Assembly: GCA_030704615.1 (NCBI GenBank)
Contig: CM060731.1
Coordinates: 17,918,001 to 17,982,000 of the forward strand
Origin: Takakia lepidozioides
Taxonomy: Eukaryota; Streptophyta; Takakiopsida; Takakiales; Takakiaceae
Length of the DNA: 64,000 nucleotides
Direction: 5' to 3'
Shown here: positions 22,472 through 35,300 of the stretch, one piece after another
Layout of the letters: the number at the start of each line of letters is the position of its first letter
How positions within the stretch are numbered: position 1 is the stretch's first letter
Notes under the pieces: model-generated
What the model saw: only the letters and a program-made list of their open reading frames with translations
The model's database searches: none
What the model was told of the DNA's origin: nothing
Position numbers and translations under genes: made by a program

Positions 22472-25455
22472 CTAGCATACTTGATTAGCCTCGACAATAT
22501 TTTTCGCTGCATGTTCTGCTAGCTCCACATTGCCATGAATTCTGCAGGCACCAAGTAGCGCCCCCCAGACCGAAGCATCTGGTTCAATTGGCATTTTCTC
22601 TATGAAGTCCTCCGCCTCCTTCAAGTGTCCTGCACGGCCAAGAAGGTCCACTATGCAGCCAAAATGCTCCAATGTAGGAGTGAGGCCGTGATCTTGATTC
22701 ATGGAATCAAAGTAATGATGACCCTCATCCACTAGGCCCACATGACTACATGCAGAGAGAAGAGAAATGAATGTGATACTGTCCGGCTTCAAGCCTTCCT
22801 GTTGCATCTGTTCAAATAATTGAAGGGCCTCCCTACCATACCCCTGCTGGGCATATGCTGCCATCATTGCACTCCATGAGACCACATCTTGCTCAACCAT
22901 ATTGTTGAACACTTTATGTGCATCCTTCACGTTCCCACATTTGGCATACATTTCAACAAGGGCAGTGTCCAAAGTGATATCTGACACAATTCCAGCTTTG
23001 ACAATATCAGCATGGACCTCTTTGCCCTTTTCCAGGCCTGCCAAGCTGCCACATACACTGAGAACAGAAACGAACGTGACCTTATTGGGTATCACCCCTT
23101 CCAGTTGCATCTGCTCATATATTTCAAGAGCTTCCCTACCACACCCATGCTGAGCATACCCAGTGATCATCGCGTTCCATGAGACCACATTTCGTTGAGC
23201 CATATTGTCGAACACTTGACGTGCATCCTGTATGCTCCCACATTTGGCATACATGTCAGTGAGGGCAGTCTCCAAAACAATATCTCGTGCGATTCCAGCT
23301 TTAGTTATGTCAGCATGAACCTCTTTACCCTTTCCCAGGGTTCCAAGGCTGGCACACGCATTGAGGATGCAAATGAAGGTGACCTTGTCAGGTGGGACCC
23401 CTTTCTGTATCATTTGCTCATACATCCCAAAAGCCTCCCTACTGCACCCATGCTGGGCATATCCTGCAATCATCACACTCCATGTGACCACATTTTTTTT
23501 AGACATCTTGTCGAACACTCGGCGTGCATCATTTATGCTTCCGCATTTTGCGTACATATCAACAAGGGTATTCTCCAAATTTATGTATGAAACAATTCCA
23601 GCCTTCATGATATCAGCATGAATCTTTTTGCCATTTTCCAGAGCTCCTAGGCTGGCACTTGCATTGAGGACACAAATGAATGTGACCTTGTTGGGTGTCA
23701 CCCCTTCCTGTATCATTCGCTCATACATCTCCAAAGCCACCCTACCAGACCCATGCTGAGCATATCCTCCAATCATAGCATTCCATGAGACCACATCTTG
23801 ATAAGCCATATTGTCAAACACTTGACGTGCATCCATTATGCTCCCACATTTGGCATACATGTCAACAAGGGTATTCTCCAGAATGATATCTCGAGCAACT
23901 CTACTTTCATCAATGGCAGCACGGACCTCTTTGCCCTTGTCAAGAGCTCCTAGGCTGGCACAAGCATTGAGCACGCAAATGAACGTGACCTTGTTGGGTG
24001 TCAACCCTTCCCCTATCATTTGCTCATACATCTCCAAAGCCTCCCTACCAAAACCAAGTTGAGTATATCCTGCAATTATTGAGTTCCACGAGACCACATT
24101 GTGGTGAGTCATACTATCAAATACTTGACGTGCATCCTTTATGCTTCCACATTTGGCATACATATCAACAAGGGTATTCTCCAGAATGATGTCTTGCACA
24201 ATCCGACTTTTGCTTATGTCCTCATGGACATCTTTGCCCTTCCCCAAATCTCCTAGGTTGGCACATACATTCAGAACACAAGTAAATGTGACCCTGTTGG
24301 GGGTCACCCCTTCCTGTATCATTTGCTCATAGATCTCCAATGCCTCCCTACCACCCGCATGCTTGGCATATCCTGCCATCATTGTAGTCCACGTAAACAC
24401 ATCTCGTTCAAGCATTCTGTCAAACACTTGACGTGCATCCACCACGTTCCCACACTTGGCATACATGTTGACAAGGGTGTTGAGTAGAAAGATGTTTGGT
24501 TTAAAGCCACTTTGGATGATGTGGGTGTGCACCTGCTTTCCCATTGCTAGGTCTGTAATTTTGATGCACTCTTGCAAGAGATAGACATAAGTATTAGTGT
24601 CTGGTGATATGCCTCCTTGGACCACCGTGTGCAGGGTCTCCTTCAGTTGTCCTGCCTTACTTGGTGTCTTTATAGACCAACCACTACCGTAAGAGTTCTT
24701 GTTGACTCCTGCTCTTGCTCCTCTTTCAAAACCAGTGGTGACCGGGGAGTTGTCTGATTCAAACAACTGCACCTGATTCAACCCTGCAATCCTGCACGAC
24801 TGCAAAGCACTACTTTAAAGTTCACTAAAGAAAAGATACTTCAAAGATACATATCTTCATTTCAACAGGCTCCTTAATCACAATACAATATAATACTACC
24901 ACGGTCATCTACTGAAGTAGTATTACAATTCTATCTCTTTGAGTTGGAACCCCTAACTCATCATCAAAGCAATACCCGTTGTATCCTCGGGCTAGAGGTC
25001 CATGGTGTACAGCGGCATTAGAACCATCACCAGATTGTGCTTGACCTTGTATCATGACAGATAGCTCTGGCTTCACCCTGGGAGGGGGTGAGAACGCCTT
25101 AATCCAAAGGACCTCCTTATTGCCCCTATGTCTGAAGTCGGGTGATCTTGGACTTTCCTGTGAGAACCACAAGTGCCAGCTGAGCAGCCACACCACAGCC
25201 TCACACAGACCAGGCTAAATCCAAGCTCCAAGCATCTTTTGAAGCAAGAGGCAAACACCTTACACACCCTACTACTTTAAAAAAGACTGATGGCGAAGTA
25301 AGAGCTGCCTTAATTTCTTTCCCAGCGAAGAGCAAAATGCCCTTCATTTACACAAGTGGAGATACAATTTAGTCAATTACACGTCATCCTGCTGGCTTCG
25401 GTCACTATCCCTCCTTAAGAAACTCTTCCCTGTCCTGAATGGAGACAATCTCACC
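22472..25455 (-). CDS. PLS-class PPR protein with upstream PDF-motif exons
   Basis: The large 3' exon (24799-22472, 775 residues) encodes six PLS triads of about 101 residues, then L2/S2 and the start of an E motif (ALLGACRIHGNVELAE). Its open frame has no ATG before the repeats and starts behind an acceptor (GTGCTTTGCAG), so upstream exons are required. Two fit in phase: exon B 25157-25077 (ESPRSPDFRHRGNKEVLWIK) and exon A ending at 25455 (LWQEFFSDPSQWWDSRSDK). Together they form the PDF motif of organellar ssDNA-binding OSB proteins. The leader exon with the start codon was not found; exon A begins near 25530. PPR proteins bind organellar RNA one base per motif and guide editing or processing. 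Last-residue/5th-residue pairs in S and P motifs read ND, TN, NN, NN, ND, NN, NN, SD, TN, NN, TD, SD. The protein stops at NQVC, before its decayed DYW tail. Confidence 0.8.
25077..25455 (-). other. PDF motif split by an intron, upstream of the first PPR array
   Basis: LWQEFFSDPSQWWDSRSDK ends at 25455 before a GTGAGA donor. ESPRSPDFRHRGNKEVLWIK starts at 25157 behind TTCTCACAG. The join restores D-P-S-Q-W-W-D ... S-P-D-F-R-H-R ... V-L-W-I. Exon B ends at 25077 (PPPR, donor GTGAAG) in phase with the acceptor at 24800. Confidence 0.75.
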
Positions 25456-25539
25456 TTATCAGATCTGCTGTCCCACCACTGTGAAGGATCTGAGAAGAAC
25501 TCCTGCCAAAGCCCTTCTTTCCTCATTGCTTCATCTGTG

Positions 25540-26847
25540 TGCAAGACTGACTAGTGCTTGAGAACATTGCCAGCTTCCCATTGCCTTAGTGTCTACTGAG
25601 GAGTACTAGTGCAGACACGTAGAATCTAAATCTCAGGGATGAATACTAGATTTCCACTGAAAAAGGTGTACTCTCAGTCCCTCTATCTTTCTTTTGGTGG
25701 ACGTGAGGAGTTCTTTCTTTCCTTCTTTGTTTCTTTGAGTGTATGTGAGTTTGCACCCCTGCCCCTCCTCAAGCACGGCGTGACCAGCAGTGCAATCAAC
25801 CCCCACATGTGTAAGAGCAGCGCTTTCCATCGCTCTCTCTCTGCCCTTTATCCCTCCTTTGTGTGATTAGCGTTAACGTAGATGCCCTGTTACCGCAGCT
25901 CTTGGAGCTTGCAGCCAATTTGGTGTGGACTTACGCATGTAGCTGTCAGAAGTCTCGTGTGGGTATTTCCCCAATAAAATATTCTCAAAGAGGATATGGC
26001 CGCCAGGAAGCAATGCAAATTAAGCACCTCCCTCTCTCTTAAACGGAATAACTGAAAAGCCCATGCATATGTATTTCAACAGATGCATATGCTGAGAAGA
26101 TGTGACTCGAGGGCGACACTGAACTTCTTCAACCAAGATGGTCGCAGTTTCTGCTGAAATGGGTCAAGGACGATATGGAGCCCCGATTGCTGCGACGAAC
26201 CCAGTTCAGAGACCCACATCTGCACGCAAAAAGTTTGATGTGCATACCTTCCTTCGCTGTCCATGGAGGCTGGGGAGGCGTCAAAGCCATCACTCGCAAT
26301 CATGTGGAGCCCGGAATCACCAAGCTTGCTATCCAATTCAGCTCCACAGCCTTGACCGGTTGTGTGCTACTTGATGCGAAGCTGCCCGCCCGTTCACCTG
26401 AAGAAGACAGGGCCTTGGGTATATAATCTCTCTGCACGCTGCTATCCATGTGGAATGCAGAGAAGCCGGGAGCACGGGTGCACACAAACCCTTCATTCGT
26501 GTATATGTACCTACATCCATTCGAACTTCCTCTACTTGATCGCGCATTTCCCCTCTCGAATGTGGTGCCAGGTTGTATTGGATCGACGAGCCAAGAAATC
26601 CGCAGTTTGTTTCAAAATTGAATGGTCAATATGCTGACTACGTGTATACAATTCAAAGTTCTCAATCCGGGCATTGTCCCCGGCCCAAACTGGCTGCTAT
26701 GGAGAAAGACGGAGAGAAGAGCTCGTTGCCCAGATGCTACTGGTACCGGGCAGCTTGTTTCCCAGAAAATTTGCTAGAGTGGGTTCCTGCTCTGTGCTCT
26801 GGAACCTTGCAAGAAGGAGGCATACTGCAATTGAGTGCTGCAAGTTG
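25540..26847. other. Divergent upstream region between PPR and photolyase genes
   Basis: The leader exon(s) of the minus-strand PDF-PPR gene and the promoter of the plus-strand photolyase must both lie here. Short frames (for example 26175-26426 on the plus strand) match nothing I know. From 26674 a plus-strand frame is open into the photolyase start and could extend its N-terminus. Confidence 0.45.
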
Positions 26848-29800
26848 ATGGAGAAGAAGAAGGCGCTGGTGTGGTTTCGCAAGGGGCTGCGTCTGCACGA
26901 TAACCCAGCATTGCTGCGCGCCTGTGATGGTGCCAGCCATGTCTATCCCGTGTTTGTGCTGGACCCCTGGTTCTTGTCTCCGGACCCCTCAGCTCCATCT
27001 CCTGGGTCTGTGGGAGTGGGTGTGAATCGCATCAACTTTCTCTTGGGGTCCTTGCAGGACTTGGATGAGCGCCTTCGTGCCCGCGGATCTCGCTTACTCT
27101 TGGTCCATGGCAATCCCACCAGCGTCATTCCGGATCTGCTTGCTAAGGTACTCTTTGTGCACCTCACATAGACAGTGGTGTGGGAATGGAGTATATAACA
27201 GTTGTAAGTGTGCGTTCATTGCAGGAGTACACATAGGGACAGATCATAAGAAGAAGAAAGAATGAAAGACAGAAGGAAACTTCATAATGTCACGGGTCAC
27301 AGACCTCATGGGACAAAAGATAATATGAGTATAACACTGGACGTGCACATTTTCTTTTCAAGCTGAAGCAATGTATTGCGTCCACCAGGAAGGTGAGAGA
27401 GAGACAGAGAAGGAGAGATGTAATTCATGTTCCAACTAATAGTGGTAGTGATTAGAGATTATTACATGGGTTTGGGGTTTTGGGGGTTTTTTTGGTGTCC
27501 ATGGAAGCAGAGTGGGACTTTTTTGTGACTTCTGTGTCAATTACCAGGTAATTTTGTGTTGGAAATGCAGTGGCAGATCAGCGAGCTGTGCTTTGAGCAT
27601 GATACTGAACCATATGCTTTGGAGCGTGATGAAAAAATTAAGGTGGTTTTACTCTCTGTTTACTCCCTGAGAGGAATTGAATGGTTTTTGTAGCTTGCAA
27701 ATACATTTGGAACATCTTTGACAACACTGCAGCCTCAATTTTGCTGTGGGTTCTATGGGTACATGATGAGTTGAGAACTGGTCAGCCAGCTCAATCTTTT
27801 GAAAGGTCCACTCCTTTAGTGCCAACTTCAGCATGTACTTGAGGTGCAGTTGGGCTGCCTTAGTCTGTTGTGTGAAGGAGAATAATAAATGTTTTCTTCA
27901 TTGCTGCTCAGTGCCACTGTCGTTCAATGACTGATATAAGTTTGATGCAAATACTGCAAAATACTTGGAGAGGGAGCATAGAAGTCCATGTATGATGAAC
28001 GGCTGGTTCAGGAGTTAGGTCGATTACCCCTGTATCTGGTTGTCGATGCTCCATCTCCTTATATGCGCCTAGAATCAATGAATGCGATGGGGTTGCCTGG
28101 TGTAACAAGCAATTACTAATCATTCGCAGGAAGTTGCTAGGCAAGCAGGGGTGGAGGTACACAGCCCTGTGAGTCACACTCTCTTCAATCCTGCTGATGT
28201 CATTGCCAAGGTATCTCCAGTGCCATACCTGTCGGTGGTGACTCCCCTTCGTGTTTCTGTGAAGCTTGATTCTTGTGCTGTTATGCTGACCAAGTAATAA
28301 TGCAGTCTGTGCTGTGTTTGTAAGTTGGAGGTATTTGGCCAAGGTCTGCACTCCTGACACTGGTGATTGATGCGGAAGAATGGTGGGAAGCCACCATTGA
28401 CGTATCAGTCATTCTGCAGATTGATCGGCAAACCACCTCCACCGCTGGGTGACGCACCACTGCACATTCCCTGTCCTCCCAATAACCTCAACTTTGTGGA
28501 AGTTGTGCCAGTACCCAGCCTTCAGGATCTTGGCTACAGCAATCTGAATGAGGTTTCCTCCTTCTCCGTCTCCACGATGCTCATGAGGAATGTTGAAAGG
28601 GACCTGATATAAGTTGCTTATTACTAGTCTGCTTGATGCACCTTGGTGGAATTCGTATGCACGAGTTACATCCACCTGCCACATGGTTTTGATTTAGAAC
28701 TGAGGAGAGACAAGTGTTGGTTATCTCATATTTTCACCTAGCTGTCCATTGGTCTCAAGGGGATCGATGATTTACCAAGTCTGTCTATAATATTTAAAAA
28801 GTCTCCAATGCTGTAAATATTCAAGTCTGGAGATCCACTCGTTTTGCAGAGCCATGTAGTAAAACTTTGGGTCGGAGTATTCTGAACAAAGCACATGGGT
28901 GCAATGCAATTTTACAGGAGTTCAGTCCTTATCCTGGTGGGGAGACTGAGGCTTTGAGGAGGCTTGACGATTCCTTAGCTGACAGTGTAAGTTCTGGTCC
29001 TCCGTCAATAGTACCATTGCAGAAATGACAATTGAGCGTTACTGAGGTGCGGATTTAGCAGAAATTAGAGTCTCTGGTTTCAAAAGCAGAGGCATGAATT
29101 TTGGGCATGGATGACATTTTTAAGAAGCTTGCTGGCTTTTTAAAATGAGATGTGGAGTTGTTGGTTGAACAGAAATGGGTGTGTGACTTTGAGAAGCCCA
29201 AGGGCAACCCCACAACTTTCATGAAGCCTGCAACCACTGTCCTGTCTCCCTATCTAAAGGTACAAGTCCGTCTTTCATCTTTAGCAAAAACACCAAGTTG
29301 TAAATCTCAAACCAAGCTCGTTGTGTTGGAGATGGAAATGCTCTTATTGCAGGTGGTTAAGCAAGCCACTGTACAGGTTCAAATTAAGTTTGACTGGCAG
29401 GGCGGTACAGCGATAAATATCTTATGTTTTACATTGGAGTGCAGTTCGGCTGTCTGTCATCGCGATTGTTTTATGAACGGTTGCAAGCTGTGTATGCGGA
29501 AACAAAGAAGCACACAAAGCCTCCTGTATCCTTGGAGGGCCAGGTTTCCACCCTTCCTATGCACCTAGTTGATTTTGGTATGCTAGCTGCATGAAGATGA
29601 TATCATGGTTCTGTGACGAGGCTGCTTTTGGTGTAAAAGGGGCATATTCAAGGGGAAGTGATCATCAATACAGAGGGAATTGTCTGCACATCCTCGCTTT
29701 TTGACACGAAGTGATCACATGTAGTGGAACAGTTGCTGTGGCGGGAGTTTTTCTACACGGTAGCCTATGGCACACCCAATTTCGATCGCATGGTTGGAAG

Positions 29801-31623
29801 CCCCATTTGCAAGCAGGTACACAACAAAGTTGTTTTCAACTTAAGCACCAGCTTCTGCTTTTGTGATTGCATGGCATGTTTGTCACTGTTTTTGCATTGA
29901 TCTACCCTGCTGTCACTAGATTTCCTAGATATATGAAATAGGCCTATCTTATTTCATGGAATGCAGAAGCTTATTGGAGACATATTCCACCCAGGGTATC
30001 GGTATATAGAGGGATGGTAATACCGATGGTGTCAGTCAAGTCTTTATTGTGGATGGAATAAGGTTATGTTCTGATGGGCAGATACCATGGAAGGATGATG
30101 ACGAGCTGCTAGCTGCATGGAGAGATGCTCGAACTGGCTACCCATGGATCGATGCCGCTATGGTTCAGGTTCAAATTATCATTTTCTCAGTTATCCTGCT
30201 GCCCTTGTGTCATGAGTCATGACCTGGTTGCAGCTGGAATGACTTTCATGGAATGGAATTCTCGCAGCAGAGGTGTACTTTGCAAACTGTCCTTCTAAAT
30301 TTCAGACCAAAAGCATTGTGAATATTTGAAGTTTATTGACCCTCAACACTGACACTCCACATCAAAAAATGATGGATTCCATATATCTCAGGATTCTAAG
30401 ACTCAACTTGTGTCGGTTGCAGCTCAGGAAGTCAGGATGGATGCACCATCTTGCGCGCCACGCTGTTGCATGCTTTCTCACTCGGGGGGATTTGGTAGGT
30501 TGCCCAGCCCATAGGTATTGTGGCATTGGCCTCAAACATAATGATGTTATTGAATGTAGAATTCCATGTTTTGAGCACTCAACCTAGTTGGGGAGTGGGT
30601 ATTGGATGGGTGTTACAGTTTGTTTATTGGGAGAAAGGTCGAGATGTCTTTGACAGGCTACTTATTGATGCTGACTGGTCGCTTAACAATGGCAACTGGT
30701 TATGGCTCTCAGCATCTGCTTTTTTCTCACAGGTCTGTTTTACTTGAACTAAGCTTTTCTCAATTTGGATAAAGCACATGTCTCCTGATTAAGATTATTG
30801 CTGATTGACACTCGTTCTCGGAGACTAATGCATTAACATGCTCATTTAATTTACAATGTGATTGACAATGTTTTCATTTTGGTATGGCAGTACCATCGCA
30901 TCTACTCGCCGATCACATTTGGGAAGAAGTATGATCCTGAAGGTGGCTACGTCCGTCATTTTCTTCCCATTTTAAAAGGTGAACGATGTACCTCTCGACA
31001 TCTGAGCTTCTCAACAAAGACTTGCATGTTGCTCCTCTGAATTTGTGCCTCACTTAGTTACTGACGCTATGGGATGGGTCCAGATATGCCAAAGCAGTAC
31101 ATATATGAGCCTTGGACTGCACCAAAAGAAGTCCAAAGGAAAGCAAAATGTGTAATTGGAGTAGACTATCCACGGCCTGGTTAGTAGCCTCTGTGACTTG
31201 TGAAGTGGTCCCTTGCAACAGTTCTGTTCAATTGCATCTTAATTGATGACAGAGCGTTGCTCAAGACTCGCATGTCTTTTCAGTTGCATGGCATAAGGAT
31301 GCAAAGGTCACCTCACGTACGGATATGCATCTCTGCTTGGACCAATCAAGAACTGATCAATGCTGAATGGGAATTTGCTTGCAGTGGTGGACCATGCACT
31401 TGCCAATAAACAATGCCGGGAACGCATGGGTGCTGCATATGCTCTCCACAAAGAAACTAATGGTCGACCCAAACAAGAGCAAGTTGATGCACTTCATGCT
31501 CACCTTGACCAGGTCATAGAGAAACCAACTGATGCTCCCAAGGCTAGGAGTAGCACTTCCAGGAGTAAGAATGATGTTTCTAATGTAAAGAGGCAGCGTA
31601 CCTTGACTGATTACAAGGGCTGA
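26848..31623 (+). CDS. UVR3: (6-4) photolyase
   Basis: Light-driven repair of UV (6-4) pyrimidine dimers with FAD. Fourteen exons close in frame to 553 residues: 26848-27147, 27571-27642, 28130-28210, 28379-28552, 28918-28986, 29173-29259, 29445-29543, 29733-29816, 30082-30168, 30423-30494, 30619-30732, 30891-30978, 31084-31179 and 31385-31623. The photolyase alpha/beta domain begins [19 protein letters not shown]. The FAD domain shows [20 protein letters not shown], then [14 protein letters not shown], then [18 protein letters not shown] with the two catalytic histidines of (6-4) enzymes, [14 protein letters not shown], and [20 protein letters not shown]. The C-terminal tail is basic ([12 protein letters not shown]). 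The acceptor before exon 4 (GCGGAAG) lacks a pyrimidine tract and is the weakest border. The frame is open 58 codons upstream of the chosen ATG. The ATG before EKKKALVWF fits the family length best. Confidence 0.93.
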
Positions 31624-32377
31624 CTGGGTTAAAGCTACCCAGTTTATGCAATTGGTCTATGCATATGACAATTTATACAATCTTTCTGCATTTACAGAGT
31701 GGGCTCTGATTCTGGTTTTGTTTCTGCTGTTCCATTCTCAGACTAAGCAAAGTTTTACTTGCTGCAAAGAGTGGACCTTAATGGGCAATAAAACTTTAGA
31801 GTCAGAATAATTTGTTCAAGCCTATACTTGAGTGAATGTTTGCGTGTTGAATGCTAAATATGTCATAAACTCGAAATGATTTGCTCTTGGCCACCACTTC
31901 TACAGCCTCTTTGCTCTTGTTCCTTTTTCCTTTCCAAGTGTTTTCCCGGATTTGAGAATCCTGGCCTGATGGCAGGAGCCCCAGGACAGGATTCGAAAAT
32001 CTGGGAAAACACAGGTAGAAACTTCACCTGTCTTAAAAATATGGCCAAATAAGGCAATTCTGCCAATTCCAGGGGGAAAATCTGGAATGTAATATTCCAT
32101 TGTATTCCTGGGTTGAATCTGTGGAGTGTTCCAGACAGGAAGCTCCTCATATTTACAAAGGAAATTTTCAGCCAGGTTTTGAAATGTGCACAAGCTATCC
32201 TCCAAATACACAGTTGATCCCTTAACATCTTGAGCCTCCAAAACTAACAAGACTGAGGACAGTACCATGGACCGCACCTCTCCCAGACATTAAACAATGT
32301 TCATTTGCAACATAGATATTACGGGGAAGAATACTCGAGATGATGAGGCCACAGTACTAACCCTGCCCACAAGCCCC
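31624..32377. other. Convergent 3' flanks with a foldback
   Basis: 3' flank of the plus-strand photolyase and of the minus-strand VTE6 gene. It contains an imperfect hairpin at about 31938-32010. A minus-strand open frame of about 120 codons crosses it but arises partly from the hairpin and matches no family. Confidence 0.6.
31938..32010. repeat. 26-bp imperfect foldback
   Basis: GTGTTTTCCCGGATTTGAGA (left arm) pairs with CAGGATTCGAAAATCTGGG and AAAACAC (right arm), with about 20 bases between the arms. It is probably a short foldback/MITE-like element in the 3' flank shared by two convergent genes. Confidence 0.75.
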
Positions 32378-35300
32378 TCAACTCAACAACCTTATCCAGA
32401 TGGCTAGTGCTGCTCCAATTGTGATGTTCAAAATGTTCGCCACGTCGTTATTTAGCTGCAACAACAGATCAATCCCCAGTTGCATCAGTACTCTCCCCCA
32501 TTTGACTTCTGACAAAACCTGACTTTATGATGCCTGCCACATACACTTCAAGACCTGACGGGTGGTACACAAACAGATCAGGGATTCCTCCATTTAACCA
32601 GAAGTCTTTCATGTTGAAGGCATGTACACCAAAATGAATATATCAATAAGATCTACTCTGTTGATAGGTCTGTTTGACGTCACAAATGCATTTAGCGATG
32701 CTGCCTGCATATCGACAGCCACATGCAAATGAAAGAGACTGAAGAAAAGTGGAACCCGAAGAAAAGGAATGTGAATGGTACAGATGCCAATGGATAAGAG
32801 TGAAGTGTAACTTCTTGCAAATGCCAGCATACAGTTTGAAACAAATATCTGGTCAGGAAAGGACAGAGAAAAGTAGAGAAGGGAGAACCCATTCATAGCC
32901 TTCACGACCCTGAAAGGCAGCTCCAACATAGCTCTCACAAAGATTTGCTATTTGTGCGGCAAGCACAGAGATGATAGCCCCCTTTCCGTCTGTCTGCAAA
33001 CAAAACAAACAGTTGTGCCCCCATTGTCGGCGAATCAATAGTGTTATGTATAAACACATATGCTGTGTGGTTAAGTCTGTGAGAGAGAGAGTACATGGAG
33101 CTTGCCAGGGTGCTGGTACAAGCACCGCTTCAAGTCTAGTGAGTCCTTGCAGGAGATGAGAGCTGGCCCCAACATCAAAGAATATGCATCCCCAGCTAGA
33201 CAGATTTGGAGGCCACTGTCACCCTCGTCAGAAATTAGAGTGTTCCCTGAAGTCACTGGCCTCTCGAAAAGCTTCAGGTCTAGATTGCATCAGAAACTTA
33301 GGTAGAGATAGTTCCTCAGACACGGAAGAGGTGATATGGTGGAACCAATAGCTTCCCCACAAGCAGGCTGCTGATCTCCCTGTTGTTTTAGAGGGGTGGC
33401 AAATACTAGAGCTATAGAAGCCAATCACCCTGCCCATCGAAGGAAGTTCCCATGTCAGGACATCCTCTTCAGATCATAGTCCCTTCCGGACATCAGTGCT
33501 CCTGGAGCTGGTTGTGGATTTTCTACTCACCAAGCACTCGGGCACAGCAGACGACGATCTGGGTACAATGGCTACTACATGTGGAGTCCAGCACAGCTAC
33601 CGTAGCCTCTGATTTGGCCACACATCGGACACAGCCTGTCCCACAGTGGCTAGAAAGGGAAAAAGAATGTTCTCATGGGATTTTGTTTGCCATAGCCTTA
33701 CGGCCATTGACCCTGCAGTAAATTAACCCTCCCGGAGCCTTCTGTGGGGTTCACACCCACCAGGGTTTAGCTTATCCCTTCAACTCAGCTGCAGGTATAA
33801 ACCCCGTAACTGCCATCGAGGCGCTCACAGAGGCACTTGTCAGCATGCAAACTTGACAGCCCCATTGCAGGGTTACTGGTTTTAGTTTTATAGCACTGTG
33901 TTTCCACAGAAATAACAAGCGTGGGGAGTGTGCAGGGCATATGAGGTTTCTGCCCGTCACTCTGGATTGCGTAAAGGGCAAACAACAAAAAAGAGAGACA
34001 CAAAGAGAGAGCACATACTAGGTCAATGGTGAATGCAAAAGCAGCCAACAGCGCTGATGCCAGCAAGCCTGCGAGTGTGCCTTCCAAGCTCACCGCCCCT
34101 TCTGTGCCCCGGGGCACAATAGAAAAAGTTGTCACCAAATACCTGTCAACAATCTCACACCACCCTGAGGCCCTACTCTATTGTCTCTTCTCCTTTCTCT
34201 TTATGCAAACATGAACATGAATGTAAATTTACTGGCAGAGCTGGTACAAACCTAGACTTTCAAAAGTATTTCAAACAGCTAAGTAACCTGCCAAACAAAC
34301 AAAGTATACACCACACAACTTGTGAATAAAGAGGGAGAGAGCTTCCGGAGATTTTTGGGTTGGGATTGAATTTCAGTGGGAAATTCTTGTATGTATGTGC
34401 ATAGATGTAAGCAAAATCATGTGCAGCTCTGGAAAATGCAGTGAACAAGGATCTTTCTCTCTCGGCTGAGTCCTGTGGTTCGGAGATATTGAAGTACAAT
34501 TTGTCAGTACTTAGTATTTTGCAGGTGTCATGGCCACATTGGCAAAGGTTTTTGAACCCAACCTACAGCACGAATAGGAGATGTTTACTCACGTGGTTTT
34601 CCCGTAAGCTTTTCCAATCTCACTGGAGATGGTATCACTGAGCTTTGTGCAGAAACTTGCCAAGAACCCCAGCTGCCACAAGGCTTTCCACTCAAATCCC
34701 CCAACACCCCCTATGGCTGCCAAGGCACAGAGAGTACCAGCTGTCCAAGATCCAAACACACTGGCAGGTCCCCGCCTTCCACCTTTCTTCTCAGCGATCC
34801 CAACAGCTTCTTTTTGTTTCATGTTAACCTTGGTAGCAGCAGTCCCCTGTAATCCACCCATTGGGGCACTTCTTTATGACCTCATTGGTACTCACTTGCT
34901 CATCAGTGAGGTCACAAGCAAAAGTGAGCCATAACCAGCAGATCCACCTATCCTGAAGCAAGTCATTCTGCACTACATCCGACGGCCATAGGCAAGTCAT
35001 AGGAGGGGCAACCTGAGAATTTTGCGATGGCAATGCTCCTCAACTCAACCATTTTCTGGTTTCTTTAGCTTTACCACTTCTTGCACACCCATCTGATCTT
35101 CAACTATTCTACCGCTAGTTCAGGATTTGAACATATATGTTCCAGCTTTCTGAGTATGATTTCTCTCCATATTGCTTAACACTTCCAATTGAGTTGAGCG
35201 TCCACATAAATCGGACAAGAAATGTATCTGGATCTAGCCCACATTAATGTGCCTGTTGGGGCAGATGCATATGAATCATTGCATGCATACGATTTAGCTC

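Noticed and set aside
24909-25076. Continuation of the PDF exon frame to the stop at 24909 as a separate small protein
   Set aside because: The frame contains a good donor (AGG, GTGAAG) at 25077, and the paralogue shows the protein continuing into the PPR exon.
31863-32277. Overlapping minus-strand frames of 121 and 125 codons
   Set aside because: They run through the foldback at 31938-32010 and match no family.
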